A DNA stretch of 64,000 nucleotides. Source: Pasteurella atlantica. GTDB taxonomy: Bacteria > Pseudomonadota > Gammaproteobacteria > Enterobacterales > Pasteurellaceae. Positions 49,033 to 57,507 of this stretch are shown one piece after another. The stretch lies in NCBI RefSeq assembly GCF_963693435.1, contig NZ_OY856306.1, positions 434,001-498,000 on the forward strand, read 5' to 3'. A model generated the notes under the pieces. It ran no database searches, was not told the DNA's origin, and saw only the letters and a list, made by a program, of their open reading frames with translations. Both the position numbers and the translations under genes were made by a program. How positions within the stretch are numbered: position 1 is the first letter of the stretch; every line of letters starts with the position of its first letter.

Positions 49033-50034
49033 TTAATTTTCACTAAAACCAAAATGAGAGTAGGTTCTTGATGTTGCGATACGTCCTCTTGGGGTGCGTT
49101 GTAAAAAGCCTTGTTGAATAAGGTAAGGTTCTAATACATCTTCAATGGTATCTCGCTCTTCGCCAATGGCTGCTGCTAAGTTGTCTAGCCCAACAGGTCC
49201 TCCATCAAAGCGTTCAATCACAGCAAGTAATAATTTTCTATCCATAAAATCAAACCCTTTTGGATCGACATCCAGCATTTTAAGGGCTTGTTGGGAAATT
49301 TCTTTAGAAATCACACCGCTATTTTTAACATCCGCAAAATCTCGTACTCGACGTAATAAACGGTTTGCAATTCGAGGTGTACCTCGTGAACGGCGAGCAA
49401 TTTCAATTGCAGCCTCATTAGACAAGGCTAAATTTAAGCAATTGGCACTTCGTGTAACAATGGAAGTTAGATCTTCTACAGAATAAAATTCTAAACGTTG
49501 CACAATACCAAAACGATCTCGTAATGGCGAAGTAAGAGAACCAGCTCGAGTGGTTGCACCAACTAATGTAAAAGGAGGGAGATCTAACTTAATGGAACGA
49601 GCAGCAGGTCCTTCACCAATCATTATATCCAACTGATAATCTTCCATTGCGGGATACAATATCTCTTCAATCATTGGGGAGAGACGGTGAATTTCATCAA
49701 TAAAAAGGACATCATAAGGCTCAAGGTTAGTGAGCATTGCCGCCAAATCCCCTGCTTTTTCAAGTACTGGTCCTGAAGTGGTACGAATATTCACGCCCAT
49801 TTCATTGGCAATAATATTAGCAAGGGTAGTTTTTCCCAACCCCGGAGGTCCAAATATCAATAGATGATCGAGGGCATCTTGACGCATTTTAGCGGCTTGG
49901 ATAAAAATTTCCATCTGCTCTCGAACCGTAGGTTGTCCCACATAATCAGCCAATAATTTTGGTCGGATTGCACGATCAATAACCTCTTCTTCTGGCTGAG
50001 AAGAGGCACTGATAATTCTATCTGCTTCTATCAT
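49033..50034 (-). CDS. ruvB: Holliday junction branch-migration ATPase RuvB
   Basis: A 333-residue AAA+ protein with Walker A GPPGLGKT (residues 62-69), Walker B DEIH (113-116), sensor regions and the C-terminal winged-helix DNA-binding domain ([12 protein letters not shown]). With RuvA it drives branch migration at Holliday junctions during recombination repair. The ATG overlaps the stop of dolP by 4 bp (ATGA), showing translational coupling. ruvA and ruvC, which often precede ruvB, are not adjacent here; the gene is the tail of the lpoA-yraN-diaA-dolP group instead. Confidence 0.97.
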   Translation of the reverse strand: MIEADRIISASSQPEEEVIDRAIRPKLLADYVGQPTVREQMEIFIQAAKMRQDALDHLLIFGPPGLGKTTLANIIANEMGVNIRTTSGPVLEKAGDLAAMLTNLEPYDVLFIDEIHRLSPMIEEILYPAMEDYQLDIMIGEGPAARSIKLDLPPFTLVGATTRAGSLTSPLRDRFGIVQRLEFYSVEDLTSIVTRSANCLNLALSNEAAIEIARRSRGTPRIANRLLRRVRDFADVKNSGVISKEISQQALKMLDVDPKGFDFMDRKLLLAVIERFDGGPVGLDNLAAAIGEERDTIEDVLEPYLIQQGFLQRTPRGRIATSRTYSHFGFSEN

Positions 50035-50639
50035 TGTGTTTTAATATAACTGAAAGCTGGAATAACTTTTCTCACCCCTTTTGTATGGCGAGCAATATTT
50101 ATCACAACTTGTGATTGCTTAGGCGTAACGTGTCCCATTAAGAAAACTTCACCATTTTCAGTGAGAACTTTAACATTATTGCTTTTTACATATACGTTAG
50201 CCAATAGCTGCGTTTTAACTTGCGTTGTTATCCACGCATCTGTTGTGATCTGCCCAGCACCTATTTTTTTCGCAATACGTATTTCGTTATAAACCAGTCT
50301 CACACCTTGTTGCCCTAAAGTAATTTTTCTTGCAGTATCTGCCGCAATTTTATTAGGTGCTTGACCTGCTAATAAAACTTTACCATTGTAAGACACTATC
50401 ACAACTCTTGCTTCTTCTTTTAATTGTGCATCTTTATTTAAGCGATAATTAATTTTTTCTTCTAAGGTTTCATCATCTATTTGTCTTCCTGCTGTTCGAG
50501 GATCTGTTGCCACTTTAGTTGCCGCCGCAACCGCTCCAACAGTACCTACAACAGCAGCAGTTACACAGCCTTGTAAGGATAGTAAACTAGCTGAAAGCAA
50601 AGTAATTACACTTATTTTTTTTAACGTTAAATTAAACAT
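50031..50639 (-). CDS. dolP: Outer-membrane lipoprotein with two BON domains (DolP/YraP)
   Basis: This 202-residue lipoprotein has a signal peptide with lipobox LQGC and acylated Cys25, followed by a Gly/Ala/Val-rich stretch and two BON domains (about residues 55-120 and 130-198). DolP keeps outer-membrane integrity and supports the envelope in other gammaproteobacteria. It follows diaA by 24 bp and overlaps ruvB by 4 bp. The lpoA-yraN-diaA-dolP order is conserved in enteric bacteria and supports the assignment. Confidence 0.9.
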   Translation of the reverse strand: MFNLTLKKISVITLLSASLLSLQGCVTAAVVGTVGAVAAATKVATDPRTAGRQIDDETLEEKINYRLNKDAQLKEEARVVIVSYNGKVLLAGQAPNKIAADTARKITLGQQGVRLVYNEIRIAKKIGAGQITTDAWITTQVKTQLLANVYVKSNNVKVLTENGEVFLMGHVTPKQSQVVINIARHTKGVRKVIPAFSYIKTQ

Positions 50640-50663
50640 AATAATATTCCTTATAAATATTAA

Positions 50664-51242
50664 TTAAGAAAAGAGCAACGTATCTATTGATTCACACATT
50701 AAATTTAAACTAAATAAATGTCCTTCAATAATACGCATTTCATTATTAGACGCAATGGCGATTTCTGTATCTGTTTTTGCTAATAACCCAGCGGTATGAT
50801 GATTATGACTACTTGTAAATGCAATAATACCTAAATTTTCATTAACCGCACTATAAATTGCATTTAAAACAATGTCTTCATTACCAAATGGAGAAAATAC
50901 AATCAATATATCCCCTTCTTTTGCCACTGCTTGAAGTTGTTTTTTATAGAGTGAATGAATATCATCATCCTGCACTGACATTGTGGCTAAAACACCTTCA
51001 AAACTCAGCAATACACTTGGAAAGCTTGGTCGAGCTAAATCATAACGATTTGATAAATGACTCACTAAAAGTTGTGCATTACTGTAAGAACGCCCAGAAC
51101 CACACACAATAATCTTATTACCTTTTAATAAACATTCAGCTATCTTTTTTGCTGCTTGCTCTATTGCTTGAGGCAATAATTCAGAAGAAGCAAGTTGGAT
51201 TTGAATACTTTCCTGAAATCGATCTTTTATTTTTTGTAACAT
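50664..51242 (-). CDS. diaA: DnaA initiator-associating protein DiaA (SIS domain)
   Basis: A 192-residue SIS-domain protein with the sugar-isomerase fold motif IIVCGSGRSYSNAQLLVSHLSNRY near residues 44-67. It resembles GmhA but is in the conserved position between yraN and dolP, which marks DiaA. DiaA binds DnaA and helps load it at the origin for timely initiation. It starts 53 bp after yraN across an uptake signal and is co-directional with its neighbours. Heptose isomerase activity is the alternative; gene order makes DiaA more likely. Confidence 0.88.
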   Translation of the reverse strand: MLQKIKDRFQESIQIQLASSELLPQAIEQAAKKIAECLLKGNKIIVCGSGRSYSNAQLLVSHLSNRYDLARPSFPSVLLSFEGVLATMSVQDDDIHSLYKKQLQAVAKEGDILIVFSPFGNEDIVLNAIYSAVNENLGIIAFTSSHNHHTAGLLAKTDTEIAIASNNEMRIIEGHLFSLNLMCESIDTLLFS

Positions 51243-51261
51243 TTTTTATTCTTATATAAAA

Positions 51262-51299
51262 GTAAGCGGTAACATTATTAAAAAAATTTGCAAATTTAA
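51262..51299 (+). repeat. Uptake signal between yraN and diaA
   Basis: GTAAGCGGT followed by AAATTTGCAAATTT. The TTTGCAAA end overlaps the stop codon of yraN. Confidence 0.6.
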
Positions 51300-51655
51300 T
51301 CTAAAAAATTAGGGATCCAAAGAGGTTCATTTGTTCCTTCAAAAGCAATCACGTCAAAACGACAATCTGCACTATCGAGACTTAATCCTTGTCTTGCTAA
51401 CCATAAATCTGCCGCATTCAACCATTTCTGTTGTTTAGTATAAGTGATACTTTCTACAGCACTACCAAAATTTGCATTTTTACGTTGTCTAACTTCTACA
51501 AAAACAAAGGTGGTATTTTGTTTCATAATTAAATCAAGCTCGCCACACTTAAACGTTTGGTTTGCCGCAACAAAGAGCAATCCTTTTTGTTCTAAGAATA
51601 AGCGAGCTTTTTGTTCAAAAATAGCACCTTGATGACGCATTTTATTCTGAAGCAC
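51296..51655 (-). CDS. yraN: YraN/UPF0102 family endonuclease-like protein
   Basis: The 119-residue protein has the YraN pattern: a helical N-terminus ([17 protein letters not shown]) followed by CGELDLIM and [17 protein letters not shown], the D and E-V-R/K residues of a restriction-endonuclease-like fold. Its role in the cell is not well defined; a link to recombination has been proposed for the family. It overlaps the 3' end of lpoA by 14 bp and precedes diaA, the conserved order. Confidence 0.9.
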   Translation of the reverse strand: MLQNKMRHQGAIFEQKARLFLEQKGLLFVAANQTFKCGELDLIMKQNTTFVFVEVRQRKNANFGSAVESITYTKQQKWLNAADLWLARQGLSLDSADCRFDVIAFEGTNEPLWIPNFLD

Positions 51656-53405
51656 TCATTTCTGAAATAGAACCACCATTATATTGTAACCATTTCATAC
51701 CTCGTTCTACATGACAATCAACACTGGCTTTTAATTCTCCTGTTAATCCTGAAATGGTAAAACCTGGAATTTGACGTAATTCGTTAAAGTGATGAATTAA
51801 CGTCCAAGCATCAGCTCCCATCGCATACAAACGCATCATCGAATAGTCATTTTTAGCAACTTTACGTGCTTTTTTATATTCTTGTGAAGATTTATCCGTT
51901 AATAATGGAATTTCACTAAATTTAACACCATTCATTGTAATATAAAAATCTGCATTACTATTTGGAGAATGACTACGAGAAGAACTATAAATCGCAAATT
52001 GATTTGCAAAATGAGAACTACTCAGTGATTCTTTTGCCTCTAATAATTGATCAGCAGTACCCAAAAAGTAAAGAGCTTTTCCTTCTTCATTTTGTAATTT
52101 ATTTACAATATCTGCTGCTTGATCATAGTACCGTACATTAGCATCATTATTGGTTAATTTTCTCCATTGAGAAACAAACGCATTTGCGGAACGTCGTCCA
52201 AAATCATTATTTGGAGCAAATACAATCACTTGGTCAATATTATCTTTATATATTTTATTTGCTGCAGAATGTGCTTCTGTTTCTGGCGCTAATCCGTAAT
52301 AACAGACCTTCGTTCTTACTCGGGAGTTTTTCGTTGCATTCAATGTTAAAATACTTAATCCATCAATATTAGATTGACTAAACATTTCATCTACTTTTGA
52401 TTTTAGTAACGGTCCAACAATAGCTTGTGCACCTGATTCTTGTGCTTTTTGTATCAAAGATGATAATGATTCAGCACTCGTATCAAAAATATTTACCGTT
52501 GTCATATCTTCTGTACCACGAGCATCATTAAATCCTTGTTGAATAATGTCACCAAGAAATTGCAAATCACCGCTTAATGGCAATAACAACGCAATATTAT
52601 CAAAGGTTGTTTGTTTAAATGTTGTAATTGCCTTCAACTCCGTTGGTAATACTTTACTTGCACTATGATTTGGATATTGCATTTTCCAATTATTAATTGC
52701 TTGTGGCAGCACTTCTGGTGCACCCAGATTATCATTATAAAGTTCGATAAGCGATAACCATCCCGCTAATGAATATTCCCCTGATTTTATATCTGTTTGA
52801 GAAAGCATTTGTTTATTAGCACTTCTTAACAATGCCCAAATATTGTTATTATTCTGTTGATATTCAGGAATATTTGTTAAATATTTCTCCAATAAAATAC
52901 GCATTCTTACTGCTTCAATAATATTTTTTTTATTTTCTGCAATTTTTACTAAAACATTATAATAACGTTTAGTTTGAGAGTGACTTAATTGCGATAAAGA
53001 TATTGCTTTAAGAGAATGGTTTGCTTCAATATTTTTATGTTCCATCGCCATCAGTTTAGCGGTTAATAATTTGTACTCTATTCTCTGTGCATCAACCAAT
53101 ATAACAAGTCGTTTAAACATATTTTTTGCTTCTACAACTTTATTTTCATTTAATAATTGACGAATAGCCAATAAACGATAACTCTGTTTGGTTTCAGCAT
53201 CTTTGCTGTGTACCATTTTATTAACATAAAATTCTGAGCTTGAATAAGCATCATTTTTTAGTGATTCAGTGACTTCATTTTTAAAAAGCCCCACGCCTGT
53301 ACAAGCTGATAAAAAAACAACCATTATTATTGGCATTAAAATGGTTCTTATTTTTTGTTTTAAAGTTAGCTGTTGTCGTGTATGTTTTTGTACTAAAATA
53401 GACAT
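51642..53405 (-). CDS. lpoA: Penicillin-binding protein activator LpoA
   Basis: A 587-residue outer-membrane lipoprotein. The start at 53405 is preferred to the ATG at 53420 because AAGGA lies seven bases before it. The signal has an unusually long basic N-region (to residue 21), a hydrophobic core and lipobox FLSAC with acylated Cys35. The mature protein has an N-terminal helical TPR-like domain (about 40-255) and a C-terminal periplasmic-binding-protein-like domain (about 270-580). LpoA reaches through the periplasm to activate PBP1A. It is divergent from rsmI with 45 bp between the starts, as in related genomes. Confidence 0.92.
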   Translation of the reverse strand: MSILVQKHTRQQLTLKQKIRTILMPIIMVVFLSACTGVGLFKNEVTESLKNDAYSSSEFYVNKMVHSKDAETKQSYRLLAIRQLLNENKVVEAKNMFKRLVILVDAQRIEYKLLTAKLMAMEHKNIEANHSLKAISLSQLSHSQTKRYYNVLVKIAENKKNIIEAVRMRILLEKYLTNIPEYQQNNNNIWALLRSANKQMLSQTDIKSGEYSLAGWLSLIELYNDNLGAPEVLPQAINNWKMQYPNHSASKVLPTELKAITTFKQTTFDNIALLLPLSGDLQFLGDIIQQGFNDARGTEDMTTVNIFDTSAESLSSLIQKAQESGAQAIVGPLLKSKVDEMFSQSNIDGLSILTLNATKNSRVRTKVCYYGLAPETEAHSAANKIYKDNIDQVIVFAPNNDFGRRSANAFVSQWRKLTNNDANVRYYDQAADIVNKLQNEEGKALYFLGTADQLLEAKESLSSSHFANQFAIYSSSRSHSPNSNADFYITMNGVKFSEIPLLTDKSSQEYKKARKVAKNDYSMMRLYAMGADAWTLIHHFNELRQIPGFTISGLTGELKASVDCHVERGMKWLQYNGGSISEMSASE

Positions 53406-53450
53406 ATAAAATTCCTTCATAACAAATTATTTAAAGATATTACTGAGCTA

Positions 53451-54326
53451 ATGAGCAAAAAGCAAATGAAAAACAATCAAAATTCTCAACAATATGGTAA
53501 ATTATATATTGTTGCCACACCAATTGGAAATCTTAATGACATCACTCAACGAGCACTTACAACACTTGAGCAAGTTGATCTCGTTGCAGCAGAAGACACT
53601 CGCCATAGTGGATTACTACTTAGCCACTATGGAATAAAAAAACCTTTTTTTGCATTACACGATCATAATGAGCAGCAAAAAGCGACAACATTAGTTGAAA
53701 AACTACAACAAGGTTTAAATATTGCCCTTATTTCTGATGCAGGAACCCCCCTTATAAGTGACCCAGGTTTTCATTTGGTGCGTGAATGCAAAAAAAATGA
53801 CATCCAAGTAATCCCCATTCCAGGTGCTTGTGCAGCTATTACTGCATTAAGTGCTGCTGGCGTTGCTTCAAATAGATTTAGTTTTGAAGGTTTTTTACCT
53901 GCTAAAACAAAAGCTCGCTGTGATAAACTTCAAGAATTAAAAGATGAAAGTCGAACACTTATTTTTTATGAATCTACTCACCGTATTTTGGATACTCTCC
54001 AAGATATGCAAAATATATGGGGAGATGAACGTTATATTGTTATAGCAAGAGAACTCACAAAAACGTGGGAAACCATTTATGGCAACACGTTGTCACAACT
54101 CACAAACTGGTTAAAAGAAGAAAATAATCGTACAAGAGGAGAAATTGTACTCATCGTAGAAGGAAAACTAACTAAAGAAACCGAAGAGCTCTCTCCACAA
54201 GCCATTAAAGCATTGACATTATTAACTCAAGAATTACCATTAAAAAAAGCAGCGTCTCTTGTTGCTGATATTTTTGGTTATAAAAAGAATGCATTATACC
54301 AATATGGCTTAGCATTTCTTAAATAA
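53451..54326 (+). CDS. rsmI: 16S rRNA (cytidine-1402 2'-O) methyltransferase RsmI
   Basis: A 291-residue tetrapyrrole-methylase-fold enzyme with VATPIGNL near residue 23, AAEDTRHSG near 46, [12 protein letters not shown] near 96 and [14 protein letters not shown] for SAM binding. It methylates C1402 of 16S rRNA together with RsmH. The ribosome binding site is weak, and the ATG at 53466 is an alternative start; conserved homology begins around residue 16. It is divergent from lpoA and runs tail to tail into tfoX with 5 bp between the stop codons. Confidence 0.94.
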   Translation: MSKKQMKNNQNSQQYGKLYIVATPIGNLNDITQRALTTLEQVDLVAAEDTRHSGLLLSHYGIKKPFFALHDHNEQQKATTLVEKLQQGLNIALISDAGTPLISDPGFHLVRECKKNDIQVIPIPGACAAITALSAAGVASNRFSFEGFLPAKTKARCDKLQELKDESRTLIFYESTHRILDTLQDMQNIWGDERYIVIARELTKTWETIYGNTLSQLTNWLKEENNRTRGEIVLIVEGKLTKETEELSPQAIKALTLLTQELPLKKAASLVADIFGYKKNALYQYGLAFLK

Positions 54327-54331
54327 CGACA

Positions 54332-54955
54332 TCATTTTTTCGTAAAACGTTTTCGTAGTCCAGCATTGTATAAGGCTGTATCTGCTTCTTCAAGCAGATA
54401 CTCTTTTTGTTTGTTATTTAAAGTATATACAAGTTGATTATTCAATGCTCCGTGTAATTTGAACAATAGGGGTTCTGTAACATCAAACCCTTTTTCAATG
54501 AGTTTAACGAAAACATCAACTTCACCTAAATGATGTAATTCACCCACTGTTTTTATTCCATTTCGCTGCAATAATCGCTCTAAATTAATATTCATATTAG
54601 GTAGATGACGAATTAACCTCTTTGCAGTTACTTTTTCTCTCTCTGTTTTAAGTGATTGAATTAGAGAAAGCAACCAATCTGCATCTTTAAAAAATTTATC
54701 CCATTGATTTTCTGCAACAAAATAAAAATCACACATTAAAACAGAATTTTCATTAAAAAAAGTAGAATAATGTTCATCCCGAATAAATTCCTTAGATATC
54801 TTCAAATACAATTTATTGTCTTTATATAATCCAAACATTAAATTATCTTTGAATAAACCATAATAAGAAAAATAAGTTTTGATCACTAAACCTTCAACTA
54901 TGGGTGCCAATAATTCTCTAATTTCTTTTGTCTTGTTATCTATTTTATTCATCAT
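54332..54955 (-). CDS. tfoX: Competence activator TfoX/Sxy
   Basis: A 207-residue protein with the TfoX N-terminal domain (about residues 8-105, including SYYGLFKDNLMFGLYKDNKL) and C-terminal domain (about 110-200, including LPNMNINLERLLQRNGIKTVGEL). Sxy makes CRP act at noncanonical CRP-S sites to switch on DNA uptake genes. Finding it with many uptake signals supports natural competence in this organism. A perfect CRP-S palindrome lies 93-114 bp upstream of its start, so it probably regulates itself through CRP. An AT-only 22-bp palindrome lies between that site and the start codon. Its 3' end nearly touches rsmI. Confidence 0.93.
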   Translation of the reverse strand: MMNKIDNKTKEIRELLAPIVEGLVIKTYFSYYGLFKDNLMFGLYKDNKLYLKISKEFIRDEHYSTFFNENSVLMCDFYFVAENQWDKFFKDADWLLSLIQSLKTEREKVTAKRLIRHLPNMNINLERLLQRNGIKTVGELHHLGEVDVFVKLIEKGFDVTEPLLFKLHGALNNQLVYTLNNKQKEYLLEEADTALYNAGLRKRFTKK

Positions 54956-54981
54956 AAGCTCCTATAAATACATAAAGATGA

Positions 54982-55003
54982 ATATTAAAATTAATTTTAA
55001 TAT
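54982..55003. promoter_or_regulatory. AT-only 22-bp perfect palindrome in the tfoX leader
   Basis: A perfect inverted repeat centred on AATTAATT, 27-48 bp before the tfoX ATG. A candidate -10 (TATAGT on the - strand, 55006-55011) lies next to it, which would put the palindrome at the transcript start. Confidence 0.35.
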
Positions 55004-55047
55004 CTACTATAAAATGAAATAAATAAGTAAGCTCGATTTTAAGAAAT

Positions 55048-55069
55048 TTTTGCGATCTAGATCGCAAAA
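55048..55069. promoter_or_regulatory. Perfect CRP-S (competence) site upstream of tfoX
   Basis: A 22-bp perfect palindrome whose core is TGCGATCTAGATCGCA, flanked by T and A runs. It matches the competence-type CRP-S consensus (TGCGA rather than TGTGA half-sites). With the candidate -10 at 55006-55011 its centre would be near -60, suitable for CRP/Sxy activation. It lies between hemH and tfoX, both on the - strand, so tfoX is the natural target. Confidence 0.82.
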
Positions 55070-55097
55070 TGATTATTAACCCATTGAAAAATTGAAT

Positions 55098-56048
55098 TTA
55101 AATTCTTTCTTTAATTAATTCAGTAAGCAAATGGATATGTTCACTATTCGTGTTTAATGCTGGAATATAGCGGTAAGATTTTCCACCATTTTTACAAAAA
55201 ACATCCTGATTTTCTACCGCTATTTCCTCCAAAGTTTCCAAACAATCTACTGAAAATCCTGCACAAATCACGGCTATTTCAGATATACCTTTTTTAGGAT
55301 AATTTTCTAAAACTTTGTCAGTATAAGGCATCAACCATTCCTCTTTTCCAAAACGAGACTGAAAACTGAGTGACCACTTGCTTTCATCTAAATTTAATGA
55401 TGAAGCAACCAGAGAAGCGGTTTCTCGACAATGATCCGAATAAAAATCTCCTTCATTTTCATAACGTTTTGGAATACCGTGAAAAGAAAAAAGTAAGTGT
55501 TCACTTTCTTTTAATTGAATTGATGTAGCAAGGGCTTTTATATAAAGAGGGTGATTATGATAACTATGAATAAAATCAAAAGGCACCATTTTTTTATGCT
55601 GTTTTAGTGCTTTAGCAAAAGCATCAAACACAGGTGCTGTGGTGGTACTACTATATTGTGGATAAAGAGGTAATACTATTATTTTATCAACATTTTGAGC
55701 CAATAGACTAGTGACGCCATCACTGATTGAAGGCTCGCCATAAGTCATTCCTAATTCAACAACCACATCTTGATTTTCTAAATTAAACGAATGTTGAATG
55801 GCTTGTTGTTGCTGACGAGAAATGGCTAAAAGAGGGGAACCTTGCTCTGACCATATTCTTTGGTACAGTTTTGCTATTTTAGGGGCTCGCTTTGGTAACA
55901 CAATGCCATTTAAAATAGGTAACCATTTTAATCTAGGTAGATCAATCACTCTAGGATCACTTAAAAATTCTTTTAAATAACGCTTTATCGCAGGTACCGT
56001 TGGTGCATTTGGTGTCCCTAAATTTGCTAATAAAATTCCAACTTTCAT
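55098..56048 (-). CDS. hemH: Ferrochelatase
   Basis: A 316-residue ferrochelatase with the N-terminal VGILLANLGTPNAPTVPAIKRYLKEFLSDPRVIDLPR block, FSFHGIPKRY with the active-site histidine near residue 187, and DCLETLEEI with the conserved glutamate near 260. It inserts iron into protoporphyrin IX, the last step of haem synthesis. It is in the size range of the family (about 320). It stands alone, with tfoX downstream on the same strand after a 142-bp gap holding the CRP-S site. Confidence 0.95.
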   Translation of the reverse strand: MKVGILLANLGTPNAPTVPAIKRYLKEFLSDPRVIDLPRLKWLPILNGIVLPKRAPKIAKLYQRIWSEQGSPLLAISRQQQQAIQHSFNLENQDVVVELGMTYGEPSISDGVTSLLAQNVDKIIVLPLYPQYSSTTTAPVFDAFAKALKQHKKMVPFDFIHSYHNHPLYIKALATSIQLKESEHLLFSFHGIPKRYENEGDFYSDHCRETASLVASSLNLDESKWSLSFQSRFGKEEWLMPYTDKVLENYPKKGISEIAVICAGFSVDCLETLEEIAVENQDVFCKNGGKSYRYIPALNTNSEHIHLLTELIKERI

Positions 56049-56165
56049 TTATATCCTCAAAATTTACTCTTTTTGTCTTATTATGTATATAATTTACTGT
56101 ATAATCCTAGAAATTATGGCATATCTTGGATAAAATTCCTCATTATTTTTTAAATTAAGGTAATT

Positions 56166-56273
56166 ATGAAAAAGTGGATCATCATTTTAATGTTTGTAAT
56201 GGGCTTAACAGCTTGTGGTGTAAAAGGCTCTCTGTATTTTCCAACTGAACCAACCCAACATCAAACAAAATAA
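56166..56273 (+). CDS. lptM: Small lipoprotein LptM (YifL)
   Basis: A 35-residue lipoprotein, too short for most gene finders. The signal ends in LTAC with acylated Cys17, followed by GVKGSLYFP, the pattern of LptM (YifL). LptM binds the LptDE lipopolysaccharide translocon and helps it mature. A TAAGGTAATT ribosome binding site lies upstream. In many relatives the gene precedes lysA; here it stands alone between hemH and focA, with an uptake-signal core (AAGCGGT, 56278-56284) just after its stop codon. Confidence 0.85.
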   Translation: MKKWIIILMFVMGLTACGVKGSLYFPTEPTQHQTK

Positions 56274-56444
56274 AAAATAAGCGGTATCATTCTCTTTATT
56301 TTTTACAAAAATAACCCCTATCGTTTTGAATTAACTTTAATGAATATCACAAGAACTAAAGTTAATTCTAATGATGGTTGTTAATGAAAACTAATTTAAA
56401 ACACACAATTTTAACAATGCATTAACATACAAAAGATTATTTAA

Positions 56445-56458
56445 TTGATATAGCTCAA
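56445..56458. promoter_or_regulatory. FNR-like site upstream of focA
   Basis: TTGATATAGCTCAA matches the FNR consensus TTGAT-N4-ATCAA at nine of ten positions and lies 84 bp before the focA start. Anaerobic activation of focA-pflB by FNR is well known in relatives. Confidence 0.6.
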
Positions 56459-56541
56459 CTTTACAAAATTCATTTTGAATCAGAGAGATGAAAGGATTAT
56501 AATTCAACAAATTTTATAAACTTTCAAATTTTAGTTGAATT

Positions 56542-57372
56542 ATGATGATGTATTCTCCTGTTGAAATGGCAAAAATTGCACAAGAAGGTGCAGTATATAA
56601 AGCATTAAAAAAACCATTATATGCGTTTATCTCTGCGATCCTTGCTGGTGCATTTATTGCCATTGCATTCGTTTTTTATACCACTGTTAAAACAGGGGCT
56701 GGTAGTATGCCTTGGGGCATTGCCAACCTTGTTGGTGGTATCGTCTTTTCACTTGGATTAATGTTATGTGTCGTATTTGGCACAGACCTCTTTACCTCTA
56801 CAACACTTACCATTATCGCTAAAGCAAGTGGTCGAATTACTTTTTCTCAAATGTTTAAAAACTGGGGAATTGTGTATGTAGGGAATTTAGTTGGAGGCGT
56901 AATTATTGTGACATTGATGTGGTTTGCAGGACAATATATGGCAGATCACGGTCAATGGGGATTAACCATTTTAAAAGTCTCACAACATAAACTACATCAT
57001 ACTTGGGTAGAAGCGTTTAGTCTTGGCATTATGTGTAATGTAATGGTGTGTGCAGGTGTCTGGATGTCCTATGCAGGTAAAAGTTTAACCGATCGTACCC
57101 TCATCTTAATTTTACCTATCGCTATGTTTGTGGCATCTGGTTTTGAACACTGTGTGGCAAATATGTTTATGGTACCGATGGGAATTTTAATTCAACACTG
57201 TGCAAGTCCTGAATTTTGGAGTGCAATTAGTATTGATCCTGCACAGTTTGCAGATTTAACTATTGGACATTTTATTAGTAGCAATCTTATTCCAGTAACA
57301 TTAGGAAATATTGTAGGCGGATCATTCTTTATCGGTTTGGTTCAATGGTTTTTACATATTAGAAAACATTAA
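56542..57372 (+). CDS. focA: Formate channel FocA
   Basis: A 276-residue formate/nitrite transporter family protein with six membrane segments. The conserved N-terminal PVEMAKIAQEGAVYKALKKP comes first, a GIANLVGGIVFSLGLMLCVVFG segment near residue 60 follows, and the C-terminal half has NLIPVTLGNIVGGSFFIG. It exchanges formate across the inner membrane during mixed-acid fermentation. Three consecutive ATG codons begin the frame; a stop codon lies two codons before, so the start must be among them. pflB follows after 135 bp that hold an inverted pair of uptake signals. An FNR-like site is upstream. Confidence 0.95.
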   Translation: MMMYSPVEMAKIAQEGAVYKALKKPLYAFISAILAGAFIAIAFVFYTTVKTGAGSMPWGIANLVGGIVFSLGLMLCVVFGTDLFTSTTLTIIAKASGRITFSQMFKNWGIVYVGNLVGGVIIVTLMWFAGQYMADHGQWGLTILKVSQHKLHHTWVEAFSLGIMCNVMVCAGVWMSYAGKSLTDRTLILILPIAMFVASGFEHCVANMFMVPMGILIQHCASPEFWSAISIDPAQFADLTIGHFISSNLIPVTLGNIVGGSFFIGLVQWFLHIRKH

Positions 57373-57414
57373 TTAGCACACTATTTGTTTGATAAATTTT
57401 GGAATTTCAAATTA

Positions 57415-57470
57415 ACAAGCGGTTAGATTTAAAATAATTTTTGCAAATTTTTTATAATATGTAACCGCTT
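57415..57470. repeat. Inverted uptake-signal pair between focA and pflB
   Basis: ACAAGCGGT (57415-57423) faces ACCGCTT (57464-57470) with TTTGCAAA between. The cores can pair as a short stem, which might modulate read-through from focA into pflB. Confidence 0.7.
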
Positions 57471-57507
57471 CAATTTTAACTTATCTTTAATTATAGAGGA
57501 TTTAACG

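Noticed and set aside
49145-49486. A 113-codon + strand frame over ruvB
   Set aside because: Antisense to ruvB, whose AAA+ motifs are complete.
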